From Oscillospiraceae bacterium (lineage in GTDB: Bacteria > Bacillota > Clostridia > Oscillospirales > Oscillospiraceae), in NCBI GenBank assembly GCA_910575815.1, contig CAJTFN010000009.1:112915-176914 (forward strand): a stretch of 64,000 nucleotides of DNA, in the 5' to 3' direction. The notes under the pieces are model-generated. The model was not told where the DNA came from and did not search any database. It worked only from the letters and a program-made list of their open reading frames with translations. A program made the position numbers and the translations under genes. Position 1 is the stretch's first letter, and every line of letters starts with the position of its first letter. This document shows positions 9,162 to 17,391 of this stretch, piece by piece.

Positions 9162-10205
9162 ATGGAACTGGGGAAGAAAATCCGCGTAATGGTGGTGGAC
9201 GATTCCGCCCTGGCCCGCAACCTGATCATTCAGGGCCTCTCGGCTCATCCCAGAATCGAGATCGCGGGCTACGCCATCAATACGCTGGACGCGAAACAAA
9301 AGCTGCCCCGCCTGCGGCCTGACGTGGTCACTATGGACGTGGAGATGCCGGGACAAAGCGGCATTGACTTTTTGAAGGAATATTTGCCCACCCATCCGGT
9401 GCCGGTGATTTTGGTGTCCTCTCTGAACCTGAAGGTTTTCGATGCGCTGAACGCCGGCGCGGTGGACTTTGTCCGCAAGCCCGACGTGCAGGACAGCAAG
9501 GAGACCTTTATCTCGAACCTCACCCAGAAGATTCTGGTGGCCTCCATGGCGAAGGTCCGCCCCACCGCGCCGATTCGCAGCGAGTCCGTGGCGGTGGCGA
9601 CGCCGGCTCTGGGCGTCAGCCCGGCGCTGGACCGCGTCATCGTGGGCCTGGGGGCCTCCACCGGCGGCACCGAGGCCACGCTGGAGGTCATGCGCCGCCT
9701 TCCGGCGGACATCCCGCCCATGGTCATCGTGCAGCACATGCCCAGGGGCTTTACCCAGATGTACGCCGACCGGCTGAACCGGATTTGCAAAATGGAGGTC
9801 CGGGAGGCCCGGAACGGCGACGAGCTCCGCCGGGGTCTGGCCCTGGTGGCTCCCGCGGATTTGCAGTGCCGTGTGGTGCGCATTGGCGACAAGTACACGG
9901 TCTCCTGCACTCAGGGAGAGAAGGTCAGCGGACACCGGCCCTCGGTGGACGCCATGTTCCAATCCATGGCCGAGGTGGTGCGCTGCAAGATGGTGGGCAT
10001 CATCATGACCGGCATGGGGCAGGACGGCGCGGCGGGCCTCTTGGCCATGCGCCAGAGGGGCGCCTATACCATCGGGCAGGATAAGGAGTCCTGCGTGGTA
10101 TACGGCATGCCCATGGTGGCCAACGACATCGGGGCGGTCTGTATTCAGGCGTCCTGTGAGAATGTTGCGAATGTATTGCTCCGGCACCTGAAAACCCTCC
10201 ATTGA
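9162..10205 (+). CDS. cheB: Receptor methylesterase/deamidase CheB
   Basis: A 347-residue response regulator with methylesterase output. The N-terminal receiver has the DD acidic pair (13-14) and phospho-acceptor Asp59 in 'TMDVEMPG'. The C-terminal esterase carries the catalytic triad Ser166 ('GASTGG'), His192 ('QHMPRGF') and Asp288 ('GMGQDGAAG'). A strong AAGGAGGTGG site precedes the ATG. It is the last gene of the che operon and is followed by an intrinsic terminator. Confidence 0.97.
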   Translation: MELGKKIRVMVVDDSALARNLIIQGLSAHPRIEIAGYAINTLDAKQKLPRLRPDVVTMDVEMPGQSGIDFLKEYLPTHPVPVILVSSLNLKVFDALNAGAVDFVRKPDVQDSKETFISNLTQKILVASMAKVRPTAPIRSESVAVATPALGVSPALDRVIVGLGASTGGTEATLEVMRRLPADIPPMVIVQHMPRGFTQMYADRLNRICKMEVREARNGDELRRGLALVAPADLQCRVVRIGDKYTVSCTQGEKVSGHRPSVDAMFQSMAEVVRCKMVGIIMTGMGQDGAAGLLAMRQRGAYTIGQDKESCVVYGMPMVANDIGAVCIQASCENVANVLLRHLKTLH

Positions 10206-10224
10206 GTTTTCAAATCGTTACGGC

Positions 10225-10260
10225 GGGACCTGCCTCATTCTTGAGGCGGGTCCTGTTTTT
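10225..10260 (+). terminator. Intrinsic terminator after cheB
   Basis: A 12-base stem (GGACCTGCCTCA with TGAGGCGGGTCC, one mismatch) with a TTCT loop is followed within two bases by a run of T. It ends the che operon before flgM. Confidence 0.85.
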
Positions 10261-10328
10261 TCTCTCCCAAAAGCGGGGACAATCAGGGGACTTCCCCCGA
10301 AAATCAAGAAAAATCTCCCTTCCATTCT

Positions 10329-10354
10329 TAACTTTCTGTCTATTCAGCCGATAT
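10329..10354 (+). promoter_or_regulatory. Candidate sigma-28 (SigD) promoter for flgM
   Basis: TAAC, a 14-base spacer and GCCGATAT. The -10 is an exact match to the known B. subtilis SigD element and the -35 is one base from TAAA. It lies about 50 bases before flgM, whose promoter is sigma-28 dependent in model organisms. Prediction only. Confidence 0.65.
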
Positions 10355-10405
10355 GATTAATGAATAGTTGAAACGAATGGTTGTCATTTGCAAAGGATGT
10401 GAGAT

Positions 10406-10714
10406 ATGATGTTGACTTCTACCGGTTCCGGGCCCGTCTCTTCGATCGGCCGGACGAAGACCTATTATCCCGCCCAGAAGCGGGGGACCCTGTCCCAGCC
10501 TGTCTCCGGGCCGAATTTTGATTCCGCCACCTTTTCCGCCCCGGCGGGACGGAAGAGCTTCCAGCTGGAAATGGTGAGCCGCTTGGCCCAGGAGGTGCGG
10601 ACGGCCAACACCACCGGAGATATTCAGGAGCTGCACCGCAAGGTTTCCGCCGGGGAGTATACCCCGGACCCCATGGCCATCGCGGGGCGGATGCTGCTGG
10701 TTGTGGAGGAATAA
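10406..10714 (+). CDS. flgM: Anti-sigma-28 factor FlgM
   Basis: FlgM binds sigma-28 and blocks late flagellar transcription until it is exported through the finished hook. The 102-residue protein has a disordered N-terminal half and the family's C-terminal sigma-binding helices ('IQELHRKVSAGEYTPDPMAIAGRML'-type pattern at about 72-96). Two tandem ATGs (10406, 10409) follow AAAGGATG. It starts the operon flgM-flgN-flgK-flgL and has a sigma-28-like promoter, which suggests negative autoregulation. Confidence 0.9.
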   Translation: MMLTSTGSGPVSSIGRTKTYYPAQKRGTLSQPVSGPNFDSATFSAPAGRKSFQLEMVSRLAQEVRTANTTGDIQELHRKVSAGEYTPDPMAIAGRMLLVVEE

Positions 10715-10717
10715 GGC

Positions 10718-11203
10718 ATGGAAAAGCTGTATCGTGCCTACCTGTCCTTCCTCCGGTCCCTGGAACAGGGGCTGGGGAACCTGACGGAGCTGGCGGAGAA
10801 GAAGCTGGACGCCGCCAGGAAAGACGACTTAACCACTCTGAACGAGCTTTTGAACCAGGAACAGGCCCAAGCCCTGAATTTCAGAGGGCTGGAGCAGGCC
10901 CGGGATAAGCTGCTGCCCCAGCTGGGGCTGGTGAGCGTGCCGCTGTCCCAGGTTCCCGAGCGCTTCCCCGCCGACCTCCAGGCGGAGGCCCGGCAGGCGG
11001 TGGAGGCTCTCCAGAGCCGCTATCAGGCCTATCGGACGGCCGCCGGCAAGACCCGGGCGGTGCTGGAGCGGAGCCTCCAGGAGGTGGAACAGAGTCTGGC
11101 GGAGATGGGAGCTCCCCCCGCCGCCGGACCTGGCCCCGGTTACCGCAAGGAACCGGAGACCGCGCCGCCGCCCTCCTCCATGAAAACGGATTTTCGGGCC
11201 TGA
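10718..11203 (+). CDS. flgN: Flagellar export chaperone FlgN
   Basis: A 161-residue, strongly helical protein of the FlgN family, the export chaperone for the hook-associated proteins FlgK and FlgL, whose genes follow directly. The coiled-coil heptads run through residues 1-140. The C-terminal 20 residues are Pro/Ala rich and probably disordered. It starts three bases after flgM, with the ribosome site inside the flgM end. Sequence is poorly conserved in this family, so position supports the call. Confidence 0.82.
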   Translation: MEKLYRAYLSFLRSLEQGLGNLTELAEKKLDAARKDDLTTLNELLNQEQAQALNFRGLEQARDKLLPQLGLVSVPLSQVPERFPADLQAEARQAVEALQSRYQAYRTAAGKTRAVLERSLQEVEQSLAEMGAPPAAGPGPGYRKEPETAPPPSSMKTDFRA

Positions 11204-11250
11204 GGCCCTTTTGACGGAACACCCTTGAGACGTAAAGGAGTTTAGAAGAT

Positions 11251-14004
11251 ATGAGCATTGGCACGTTTGGCGCCTTTACCCAGGCCCGCCTGGCGATCTA
11301 CGCCGCCCAGACCGGCATCAGCGTGACGGGCAACAACATTTCCAACATCAACACCCCGGGCTATACCCGCCAGCGGCTGGACCAGACCAGCCTGTACACC
11401 GTGGGCAGCGACCGCTACTACGCCGAGGGTGACGTGCGGGTGGGCCAGGGCGTTTTGGTGAACAGCCTCTCCCAGATCCGCAGCCCCTTCCTGGATATCC
11501 GCTTCCGCAAGGAAAACGCCGCCGTGGGCTACATGGATGGCCTGCTGGAAGGCCTGGACAGCATCGCGTCCATTCTGGACGAGGTGGGCAAGGGCGAGTC
11601 CAGCAAGGACGAGGAGGGCTTCGGCATCATCGGCATGGAGCTGGACAAAATCCGGGACGCCCTGGAACAGCTGACGGACCAGACCGGCCACTATGAGTAC
11701 GACAACACCGTCCGGAAGAACGCCGAGGCCCTGTGCAGAAAGCTGAATACCTACGCCAACAAGCTTCAGCAGGTGTACGACAACACCGTGACCCAGCTCC
11801 ATCAGGACGTGGACGATATCAACGGCCTTCTCACCAGAATCCGCAACCTGAACGAGGAAATCCGCAAGTGCGACATCCACGGCGACAGCGCCCTGGAGCT
11901 CCGGGACGAGCGGAATCTGGCCATTGACGAGCTGTCCAACCTGATTAATATCCAGGTGGACTACAGCATGGAGGAGATCAGCTATGGCGTGGAGGTGGAA
12001 AAGCTGACCATCCGCCTGGGCAACTCCAATCCCGACGGCGCGGTGGAGACGGACTCCAGCGTGCTGGTGGATGGCATTTACGGCTCCCAGCTGATTTTGG
12101 AGCAGGTGCCCGAGACGCGGAAGCTGGACCCTAAGGATACGAGCACCTGGCCTTATGCCGACGCAAACGGCAACCCGGTGATGACCGAGGCCGAGGCGGC
12201 GGAGAGCTTAGTGAAGAATCTCAAGTACGACCCTAATGTGACGGATCCGGCGGATGAAAGGTTTGGCGAGTACCTAAAAGAAGACGGAACTGGTACAAAC
12301 AATAAGAATCTGGCGAAGAAAGAGCCTGCCGCCAACCCGGACTACAAGCCCTATGTCACGGCCTCCGGACAGCCCACGGACAAGATCAGCGAGGCCAGGA
12401 TGGTGGATAGCCCCAACTACAATATTACGGTTTCCGAGCTGCGGGATAAGTCGAACCGGATCCATTACGTGACCACCAAGAGCCCGGAGGTGCTGATTCA
12501 GGACGCCGCCGAGATTCAAAAGGCCATCGACGCACTCAAGAAAGGCGGCTCCATCACGGAGAACAACAAGCCCACCGACGGCGACGTTACCATCACGACC
12601 TACCGGGCCTCCGCGCAGGGCAACCCCAAATGGGCCCGCTATCTGCCCTATCTGGACGCCGCCGGAAATCCCGTAGGCGACATCAAGGACGCCGCTACGG
12701 ACGCCAATGGCAAGGCTACCCCCAACCCCGCCCACTATCCGTACTTGGTCAATGGGGAGCTCAGCATGACCAAGGGGGAGAACGGAGTAGACAACCCGGC
12801 TTATGAGGCCCGGTATTTGGTGCGGGACAAGGACGGCAACATAACCGGCAGCACCAACAGCGTGGCCGACGCGGCGAAGGATTACTACAAGGAAATTTAC
12901 GTCCGGACCGCCTCCAAGCCCGTGGAGCTGGACGACAACGACCTCCATGGCCGTATTCAGGCCCACCGGGAGCTGCTGACCGAGGCCGGCGAGTTTACCG
13001 ACACCTCCGTCATCACCAAGGACGGCCAGACCGGCCCCTATCGCAACGCCGACGAGAACGCCAGCAGCAAACGGGGCATCGTCTATTTCCAGAAGTCCCT
13101 GGACCTGTTGGCCAATCAGTTTGCCAATGCCTTCAACGAGGCGAACCAGGGCTTCCTGGTGGACCCGGAAGGGAACTATATCACCACCGGCGTCAACGAC
13201 AAGGGCGAGGAGATCGGCGTGCCCGTGACGGTGGTGGGAACCGACGCTACCGGAGCGGAAGTGCCGGGCGTCACCGCTACCCTTGGCAAGAAGACGGACC
13301 TGAAAGATTTGCCGCCGGAGATCGTCCGGACGCTTCAGGACGCCACCGGCCTTGTGTACGACCCGGCCAAGGGGAACAGCCAGGAAATCATCGACGCCTA
13401 TTTGAAGGGGCAGAAGTACGACGCCGACGGAAAACCCACTCTGGAAGGAGACGATCTGAAGGCCAACGCCAAGGGCATCTTCCGGGGCGGCGTTCTCTTC
13501 AGCAACCACAACGCCGGAGACGACCCCACCGGCATCACCGCCTCGAATATTTCCATCTCCCACACCTGGGCCAACCAGGATCTGCTGGTCCGGAGCTTCG
13601 AGTGCCCCGTGGAGGGGCTGGAGCCCGCCTCCGGCCAGAGCGACAACATTCTCCATATGCTGGGTGTGCTGGGTCAGGATATGAAGTATATTCCCAACAC
13701 CCTGCCCGACACCGCCGGGGCCAGTGATATGATTATGTTCGAGGGCAATTTCGAAGCCATGTGGAACAAGATCGGTTCCACCCTGGGCGCGGACCAGAAG
13801 CTCACCGGCAATATGCTGGATGACCACTACCAGCGGGCCCTGGAGATTGACACGAACCGGGACTCCGTCTCCGCCGTGGACTTCAACGACGAGGCAATGA
13901 ACCTGATGATGTACGCGAAATCGTATAACGCCGCATGCCGCCTGATGACCACCATTGACAGTGTGCTGGATAAGCTGGTCAATAACACCGGCCTGACGAC
14001 TTGA
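11251..14004 (+). CDS. flgK: Flagellar hook-associated protein 1 (FlgK)
   Basis: FlgK forms the first hook-filament junction ring. Its conserved N-terminus ('SVTGNNISNINTPGYTRQ') and C-terminal helical segment ('FNDEAMNLMMYAKSYNAACRLM') are typical. At 917 residues it is far longer than common FlgK proteins (about 450-650); the extra length is a central exposed region, about 260-720. That region has repeated Tyr/Asp/Gly/Asn-rich units such as 'RFGEYLKEDGTGTN' at about 337-350, 'WARYLPYLDAAGNP' and 'ARYLVRDKDGN'. A very similar unit occurs in FlgL. An AAAGGAG ribosome site precedes the ATG. Confidence 0.95.
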   Translation: MSIGTFGAFTQARLAIYAAQTGISVTGNNISNINTPGYTRQRLDQTSLYTVGSDRYYAEGDVRVGQGVLVNSLSQIRSPFLDIRFRKENAAVGYMDGLLEGLDSIASILDEVGKGESSKDEEGFGIIGMELDKIRDALEQLTDQTGHYEYDNTVRKNAEALCRKLNTYANKLQQVYDNTVTQLHQDVDDINGLLTRIRNLNEEIRKCDIHGDSALELRDERNLAIDELSNLINIQVDYSMEEISYGVEVEKLTIRLGNSNPDGAVETDSSVLVDGIYGSQLILEQVPETRKLDPKDTSTWPYADANGNPVMTEAEAAESLVKNLKYDPNVTDPADERFGEYLKEDGTGTNNKNLAKKEPAANPDYKPYVTASGQPTDKISEARMVDSPNYNITVSELRDKSNRIHYVTTKSPEVLIQDAAEIQKAIDALKKGGSITENNKPTDGDVTITTYRASAQGNPKWARYLPYLDAAGNPVGDIKDAATDANGKATPNPAHYPYLVNGELSMTKGENGVDNPAYEARYLVRDKDGNITGSTNSVADAAKDYYKEIYVRTASKPVELDDNDLHGRIQAHRELLTEAGEFTDTSVITKDGQTGPYRNADENASSKRGIVYFQKSLDLLANQFANAFNEANQGFLVDPEGNYITTGVNDKGEEIGVPVTVVGTDATGAEVPGVTATLGKKTDLKDLPPEIVRTLQDATGLVYDPAKGNSQEIIDAYLKGQKYDADGKPTLEGDDLKANAKGIFRGGVLFSNHNAGDDPTGITASNISISHTWANQDLLVRSFECPVEGLEPASGQSDNILHMLGVLGQDMKYIPNTLPDTAGASDMIMFEGNFEAMWNKIGSTLGADQKLTGNMLDDHYQRALEIDTNRDSVSAVDFNDEAMNLMMYAKSYNAACRLMTTIDSVLDKLVNNTGLTT

Positions 14005-14019
14005 TAAGGAGGTAGCTTT

Positions 14020-15510
14020 ATGATCCCAAGAATGACCACCGTCGGCACGCTGAAAAACTACCGCTATGACCTGAACCGCTCCAACAACACCATGGCCAAG
14101 AGCATGAACAAGGTCATTACCCGGCGGAACTTCAATTCTTACGCGGAGGACCCCGCTATGGCCACCCGCTGCTTCCAGCTGCGCCGGTCGTTCCAGCGCA
14201 CCTCCAGTCAGCTGACGGTAAACGAGTCCATCCGCCGCAAATACGACGTGGCCTGGTCCGCTATGGAGAACATCTCCCAGGATATTAACACCATAGCCAA
14301 GGACACCGGCTTTACCAGTATCCTCACGGGCCTGAACGACCCGGACGGCTCCGGCCGCAACGCCCTGGGCCAGTCCATGGCCGCCAAGGCCAAGAGCATC
14401 ATTCAGACCATGAACGGCCGTTATGGCGAGAACTATGTCTTCGCCGGGGCGGATCATTTGCAGGTCCCCTTCACCTGGGAGCCCAAGGAAAACGAGGGCT
14501 ACATTGCGGAGCCGGACCCCAAGAACCCCGATCACGCGGCGGCGTTTCAGTATAAGATCGCCCCGAATTCGCCGGAGGCGTTGGCGGGTGAGCTGTTCAC
14601 CAATGACCCGGCCAAGGCGGACCAAGTGGCGCAAGTGAACCCCAAGTACGATGAGGCGTTTACAAATGATGTTCTGAATGGCGTCAACACGGACCCGGAC
14701 GCGAAAAACGACCCGAGATTCGGCCAATACCTCAAGCCCGATGGCACCGGGACCAACGATGTGGTTGGAGCCGACGGAGCCAATATTATTCCGCTGGAGA
14801 ATGAGGATTACGATCCGAACAGTTCCTTCAAGTATCTGAAAGCCGACGGAACCGGCACCAACTTGGAATCCGAGGCTCATTCCATTCTCCACTACCGGGG
14901 CGTGCCCGTGGACTCCATGGACGAGACCGACCAGAAGAAGATGGAATACTTCATGAAGGGCGAGACGAAGTACCTGGACCTGGGCCTGGGCTTCAAGGAG
15001 CAGAACGGCGAGGCCGTTTCCTCCAGCGTTTTTGACGCCGCCTTACAGGGCATTTACTACCTGGGCGGCACTGGCACGGAGAAGGTCATGGTGGACATGA
15101 AGAACTCGGACCCTCCCAGGCAGGTTGAAATGGAGCTGCCCAATAACATCGTCTCCATCATGAGCCGTATGAGCGAGATTCTTCTGAACTGCCGGGCGGA
15201 GGACGGCAAGTGGGCCAGCGAAAGCGAGGAATCGGAGTTCTTTGCCCTGGCCCAGCGGTTTGAGGATCAGGCCAGCCTTGTGAAGCAGCGCTGGGACGAG
15301 ATGGACACGGAAAGCGGCTTCCTCCGGGACAACAGCGAATTGCTTACCGATACGGCGGATTCCCTTTCCCAGCAGTTCATGGCGCTGGAAGACGCGGACC
15401 CGGCAGCGGCCATTACCGAGTATATGTTTGCCCGCTATTGCTATGACGCCGCCCTGAAGGTGGGCAACAGCGTTCTCTCCCAGAGTCTGATGGATTATAT
15501 GAACTTATAA
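14020..15510 (+). CDS. flgL: Flagellar hook-associated protein 3 (FlgL)
   Basis: FlgL is the second junction protein, linking FlgK to the flagellin filament. The N-terminal flagellin-like helices ('LNRSNNTMAKSMNKVITRRN') and C-terminal pair ('EYMFARYCYDAALKVGNSVL') are present. Length is 496 residues against about 300 for typical FlgL; the surplus is a central variable domain. This includes 'RFGQYLKPDGTGTN' (about 233-246) and 'FKYLKADGTGTN' (about 270-281), the same unit found in FlgK. ATG follows TAAGGAGG. Confidence 0.94.
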   Translation: MIPRMTTVGTLKNYRYDLNRSNNTMAKSMNKVITRRNFNSYAEDPAMATRCFQLRRSFQRTSSQLTVNESIRRKYDVAWSAMENISQDINTIAKDTGFTSILTGLNDPDGSGRNALGQSMAAKAKSIIQTMNGRYGENYVFAGADHLQVPFTWEPKENEGYIAEPDPKNPDHAAAFQYKIAPNSPEALAGELFTNDPAKADQVAQVNPKYDEAFTNDVLNGVNTDPDAKNDPRFGQYLKPDGTGTNDVVGADGANIIPLENEDYDPNSSFKYLKADGTGTNLESEAHSILHYRGVPVDSMDETDQKKMEYFMKGETKYLDLGLGFKEQNGEAVSSSVFDAALQGIYYLGGTGTEKVMVDMKNSDPPRQVEMELPNNIVSIMSRMSEILLNCRAEDGKWASESEESEFFALAQRFEDQASLVKQRWDEMDTESGFLRDNSELLTDTADSLSQQFMALEDADPAAAITEYMFARYCYDAALKVGNSVLSQSLMDYMNL

Positions 15511-15542
15511 TATATTTTTCAGAAGAAAGGAGTGGGCGATGA

Positions 15543-16151
15543 ATGGAACAACTGCTTGAAATCACCAGGGTGCCTATCGAGATTGAAATGCGGACGTCCC
15601 GGGCACAATTGCAATATACCCGAGGCACCGCTGAGGTGGAGATCTCCCGGGACAAGGGAGGACTGAGCATCAAGAGCAGGCCCATCCAGCTGAATATGGA
15701 TACGTTTGAGATGCGTCAGTCCATCGTCCCCACTGCGGCCCGCAGCATTGAGCAGAGTGCCGAGAAGGGCCAGCAGGCCGCCTACAGCGCCACCGCGGCC
15801 CGCGCGCAGGAAGGAGAGCTGTACTTGAAGGCCAAGTTTGGCGAAGACGTGCAGTCCCAGATTGCCAAGACCGCCATCAGCAAGGAGATGTTCAGCCAGC
15901 CCGGTATGACCTTTATTCCCACGGAGGGACCGGATATCGACTGGGATCCCGGCGAGATGAACATCCGCTATGAGATGGATAAATTGAATTTTGACTGGCG
16001 GGTAAACAAGACGAAGTTTGAGTTTATCCCCGGCGATATTGAAATTTCCGTGAAGCAAAAGCCGGAGGTTATCATCAAGTATATCGGCGGGCCGCTGTAT
16101 GTGCCCCCCTCGGCCGATCCAAATTATGAGCCGGTGGACGTGAAAGCATGA
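15543..16151 (+). CDS. DUF6470 family protein (YviE-like)
   Basis: A 202-residue protein of the family typified by B. subtilis YviE, found between flgL and fliW in many Firmicutes flagellar operons. It starts 'LLEITRVPIEIEMRTSRAQL' and is rich in beta strands, with a helical middle. No signal peptide or membrane segment is visible. Its molecular function is not known; position suggests a role in flagellar assembly or FliW/CsrA control. ATG at 15543 follows AAAGGAG. Its stop overlaps the fliW ATG by four bases. Confidence 0.82.
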   Translation: MEQLLEITRVPIEIEMRTSRAQLQYTRGTAEVEISRDKGGLSIKSRPIQLNMDTFEMRQSIVPTAARSIEQSAEKGQQAAYSATAARAQEGELYLKAKFGEDVQSQIAKTAISKEMFSQPGMTFIPTEGPDIDWDPGEMNIRYEMDKLNFDWRVNKTKFEFIPGDIEISVKQKPEVIIKYIGGPLYVPPSADPNYEPVDVKA

Positions 16152-16609
16152 CAGAGATGTTGAGACTCCCGAGCAAGTATTTCGGGGAGATTGAGTATGA
16201 GAGCAAGGATGTGATTCACTTTGCCTCGGGCCTCTTTGGTTTTGAGGAGGAGCAGGAATTCCTGCTGATGCCCTTTGACGGCAGCGGCGGAGGGATGCTT
16301 TGCCTCCAGAGCGTGAAAACGCCGGCTCTGGCCTTTGTGGTGCTGGACCCCTTTACGCTGAAGCCGGATTACGACCCGGTTCTGGAGACGGGGGAGCTGC
16401 GCCAGCTGGGCGTGAGCGAAGTGGGGGACCTGGGCTTTTATGTGCTTTGCGCCGTGAAGAACCCGGTGTCCGCCAGTACGGTGAATCTCAAGTGCCCCCT
16501 GGTCATTCATCCCGAGACCCGCCAAGCCCGGCAGATCATTATGGAACGGTATGAGATGCGGCATCCCCTGGCCGAGTTCAGCCGCGGGGAGGAGGCCGCC
16601 CCTTGCTGA
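16148..16609 (+). CDS. fliW: Flagellar assembly factor FliW
   Basis: A 153-residue FliW. In B. subtilis FliW binds flagellin and, when free, binds CsrA and relieves its repression of hag translation. The family patterns 'IHFASGLFGFEEEQEFLLM' and 'FVVLDPF' are present. It overlaps the upstream DUF6470 gene by four bases and the downstream csrA start by seven, so FliW and CsrA levels are likely tied by translational coupling. Confidence 0.95.
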   Translation: MTEMLRLPSKYFGEIEYESKDVIHFASGLFGFEEEQEFLLMPFDGSGGGMLCLQSVKTPALAFVVLDPFTLKPDYDPVLETGELRQLGVSEVGDLGFYVLCAVKNPVSASTVNLKCPLVIHPETRQARQIIMERYEMRHPLAEFSRGEEAAPC

Positions 16610-16866
16610 TTTTGCAGCGCAAGCCCGGCGAGTCCCTGGTGATTGGAGAGGATATTTCCGTCTCCGTTGTTTCCATCGAGGGAGGCCGGGTCCGCCTGGC
16701 CATTTCCGCGCCGCCGGAGGTGTCCATCCTCCGCAGCGAGTTGTTAGACGCCAAGGCGGCGAACCGAGATTCCGCCGTCGAAGAGGCGGCCCCGGCGGAG
16801 CTGTTGGGGCTGCTGGGCGGAATACCCTCAGACCAAAAGAAAGGAGCGAAGAAGCATGATGAATGA
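16603..16866 (+). CDS. csrA: Carbon storage regulator CsrA (translational repressor)
   Basis: RNA-binding dimer that blocks ribosome sites bearing GGA hairpins, classically the flagellin leader. The core 'LILQRKPGESLVIGEDISV' and the C-terminal strand/helix with 'RLAISAPPEVSILRSEL' are intact. Start is TTG at 16603, inside the fliW 3' end. At 87 residues it is longer than usual (61-75); the added Ala/Lys-rich tail has no recognised role. FliW is encoded immediately upstream. Confidence 0.93.
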   Translation: MLILQRKPGESLVIGEDISVSVVSIEGGRVRLAISAPPEVSILRSELLDAKAANRDSAVEEAAPAELLGLLGGIPSDQKKGAKKHDE

Positions 16867-17032
16867 CATCGCAATGGCTGCTATGGAGATGAGCTCCGCG
16901 CGGGTGTCGGCTCAGTATGCCATATCCTTGCAGAAGAAAACCATGACGGATATGGAGCAGCAGGCGCTGGGCGAGCTGGAGATGCTGCCCCCCACCCCTG
17001 GTATGGGCGAGTTTATCGATACCTACGCATAA
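16856..17032 (+). CDS. YjfB-like putative motility protein
   Basis: A 58-residue protein overlapping the csrA end by 11 bases, with an AAAGGAG ribosome site placed correctly for the ATG at 16856. It begins 'MMNDIAMAAMEMSSARV' and has 'QYAISLQKKTM', the pattern of the short YjfB family of putative motility proteins found near flagellar genes. It is helical, Met-rich and has no signal peptide. Function is unknown; family assignment is from pattern and context only. Confidence 0.68.
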   Translation: MMNDIAMAAMEMSSARVSAQYAISLQKKTMTDMEQQALGELEMLPPTPGMGEFIDTYA

Positions 17033-17056
17033 GGGGACCATTGGGCAGATATGATT

Positions 17057-17094
17057 AACGGCGGTATGACGCGCTGCGTCGTGCCGCCGTTTCC
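17057..17094 (+). terminator. Terminator-like hairpin, first of two 36-bp direct repeats
   Basis: AACGGCGG...CCGCCGTT with inner GACGC/GCGTC forms a near-perfect hairpin followed by TTT, 25 bases after the yjfB-like stop. It probably ends the flagellar operon. An identical 36-base copy lies at 17255-17290. Confidence 0.6.
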
Positions 17095-17115
17095 GCTTGT
17101 TAAAAAGCGCGGAGG

Positions 17116-17254
17116 GAAAGAGACCGGAAAGGAAAAGAGCTACGAGAGAAACCCATCAGGGGTTTCTCTCGTTTTCAATCCGAAGTTTTTCGGGCTTCGG
17201 AGAAGACCTGAAAAACTTGCACGGGCTGACGAAAATACGTTTTCGACAGCCCGT
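17116..17254 (+). repeat. Two-copy intergenic element, copy E1
   Basis: About 105 bases nearly identical to 41825-41930 are followed by a 14-bp hairpin (17221-17254, loop TACG, one A-A mismatch). Within the element GAGAGAAACCC pairs with GGGTTTCTCTC and is followed by TTTT. The outer eight stem pairs differ completely from copy E2 while pairing is kept. The reading frame is not preserved between copies, so it is probably a structured RNA or terminator cassette. Confidence 0.75.
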
Positions 17255-17290
17255 AACGGCGGTATGACGCGCTGCGTCGTGCCGCCGTTT
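17255..17290 (+). repeat. Second copy of the 36-bp palindromic direct repeat
   Basis: This copy is identical to 17057-17092. The pair of copies brackets element E1. Confidence 0.85.
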
Positions 17291-17305
17291 TGCCTGTGAT
17301 GCAAA

Positions 17306-17335
17306 CAGGGCCGGAGCTATGCCGCTCCGGCCCTG
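17306..17335 (-). terminator. Hairpin downstream of lexA
   Basis: A perfect 12-bp stem (CAGGGCCGGAGC with its complement) and six-base loop lies about 55 bases beyond the lexA stop. Only a short T run follows on the minus strand, so terminator function is moderately supported. Confidence 0.5.
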
Positions 17336-17391
17336 CCATCGTTTTCGGGAGTTTCCTGGATCTCAAAAAGCAAAAGCTTTTGAGAGATTGG

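Noticed and set aside
12274..14892. Minus-strand open frame of 872 codons opposite flgK/flgL
   Set aside because: High-GC shadow; the plus strand has complete FlgK and FlgL.
17051..17299. Open frame of about 82 codons across E1, with a similar one across E2
   Set aside because: Similar for the first part only because the DNA is identical; a one-base insertion breaks the frame between the copies, and the hairpins point to RNA.
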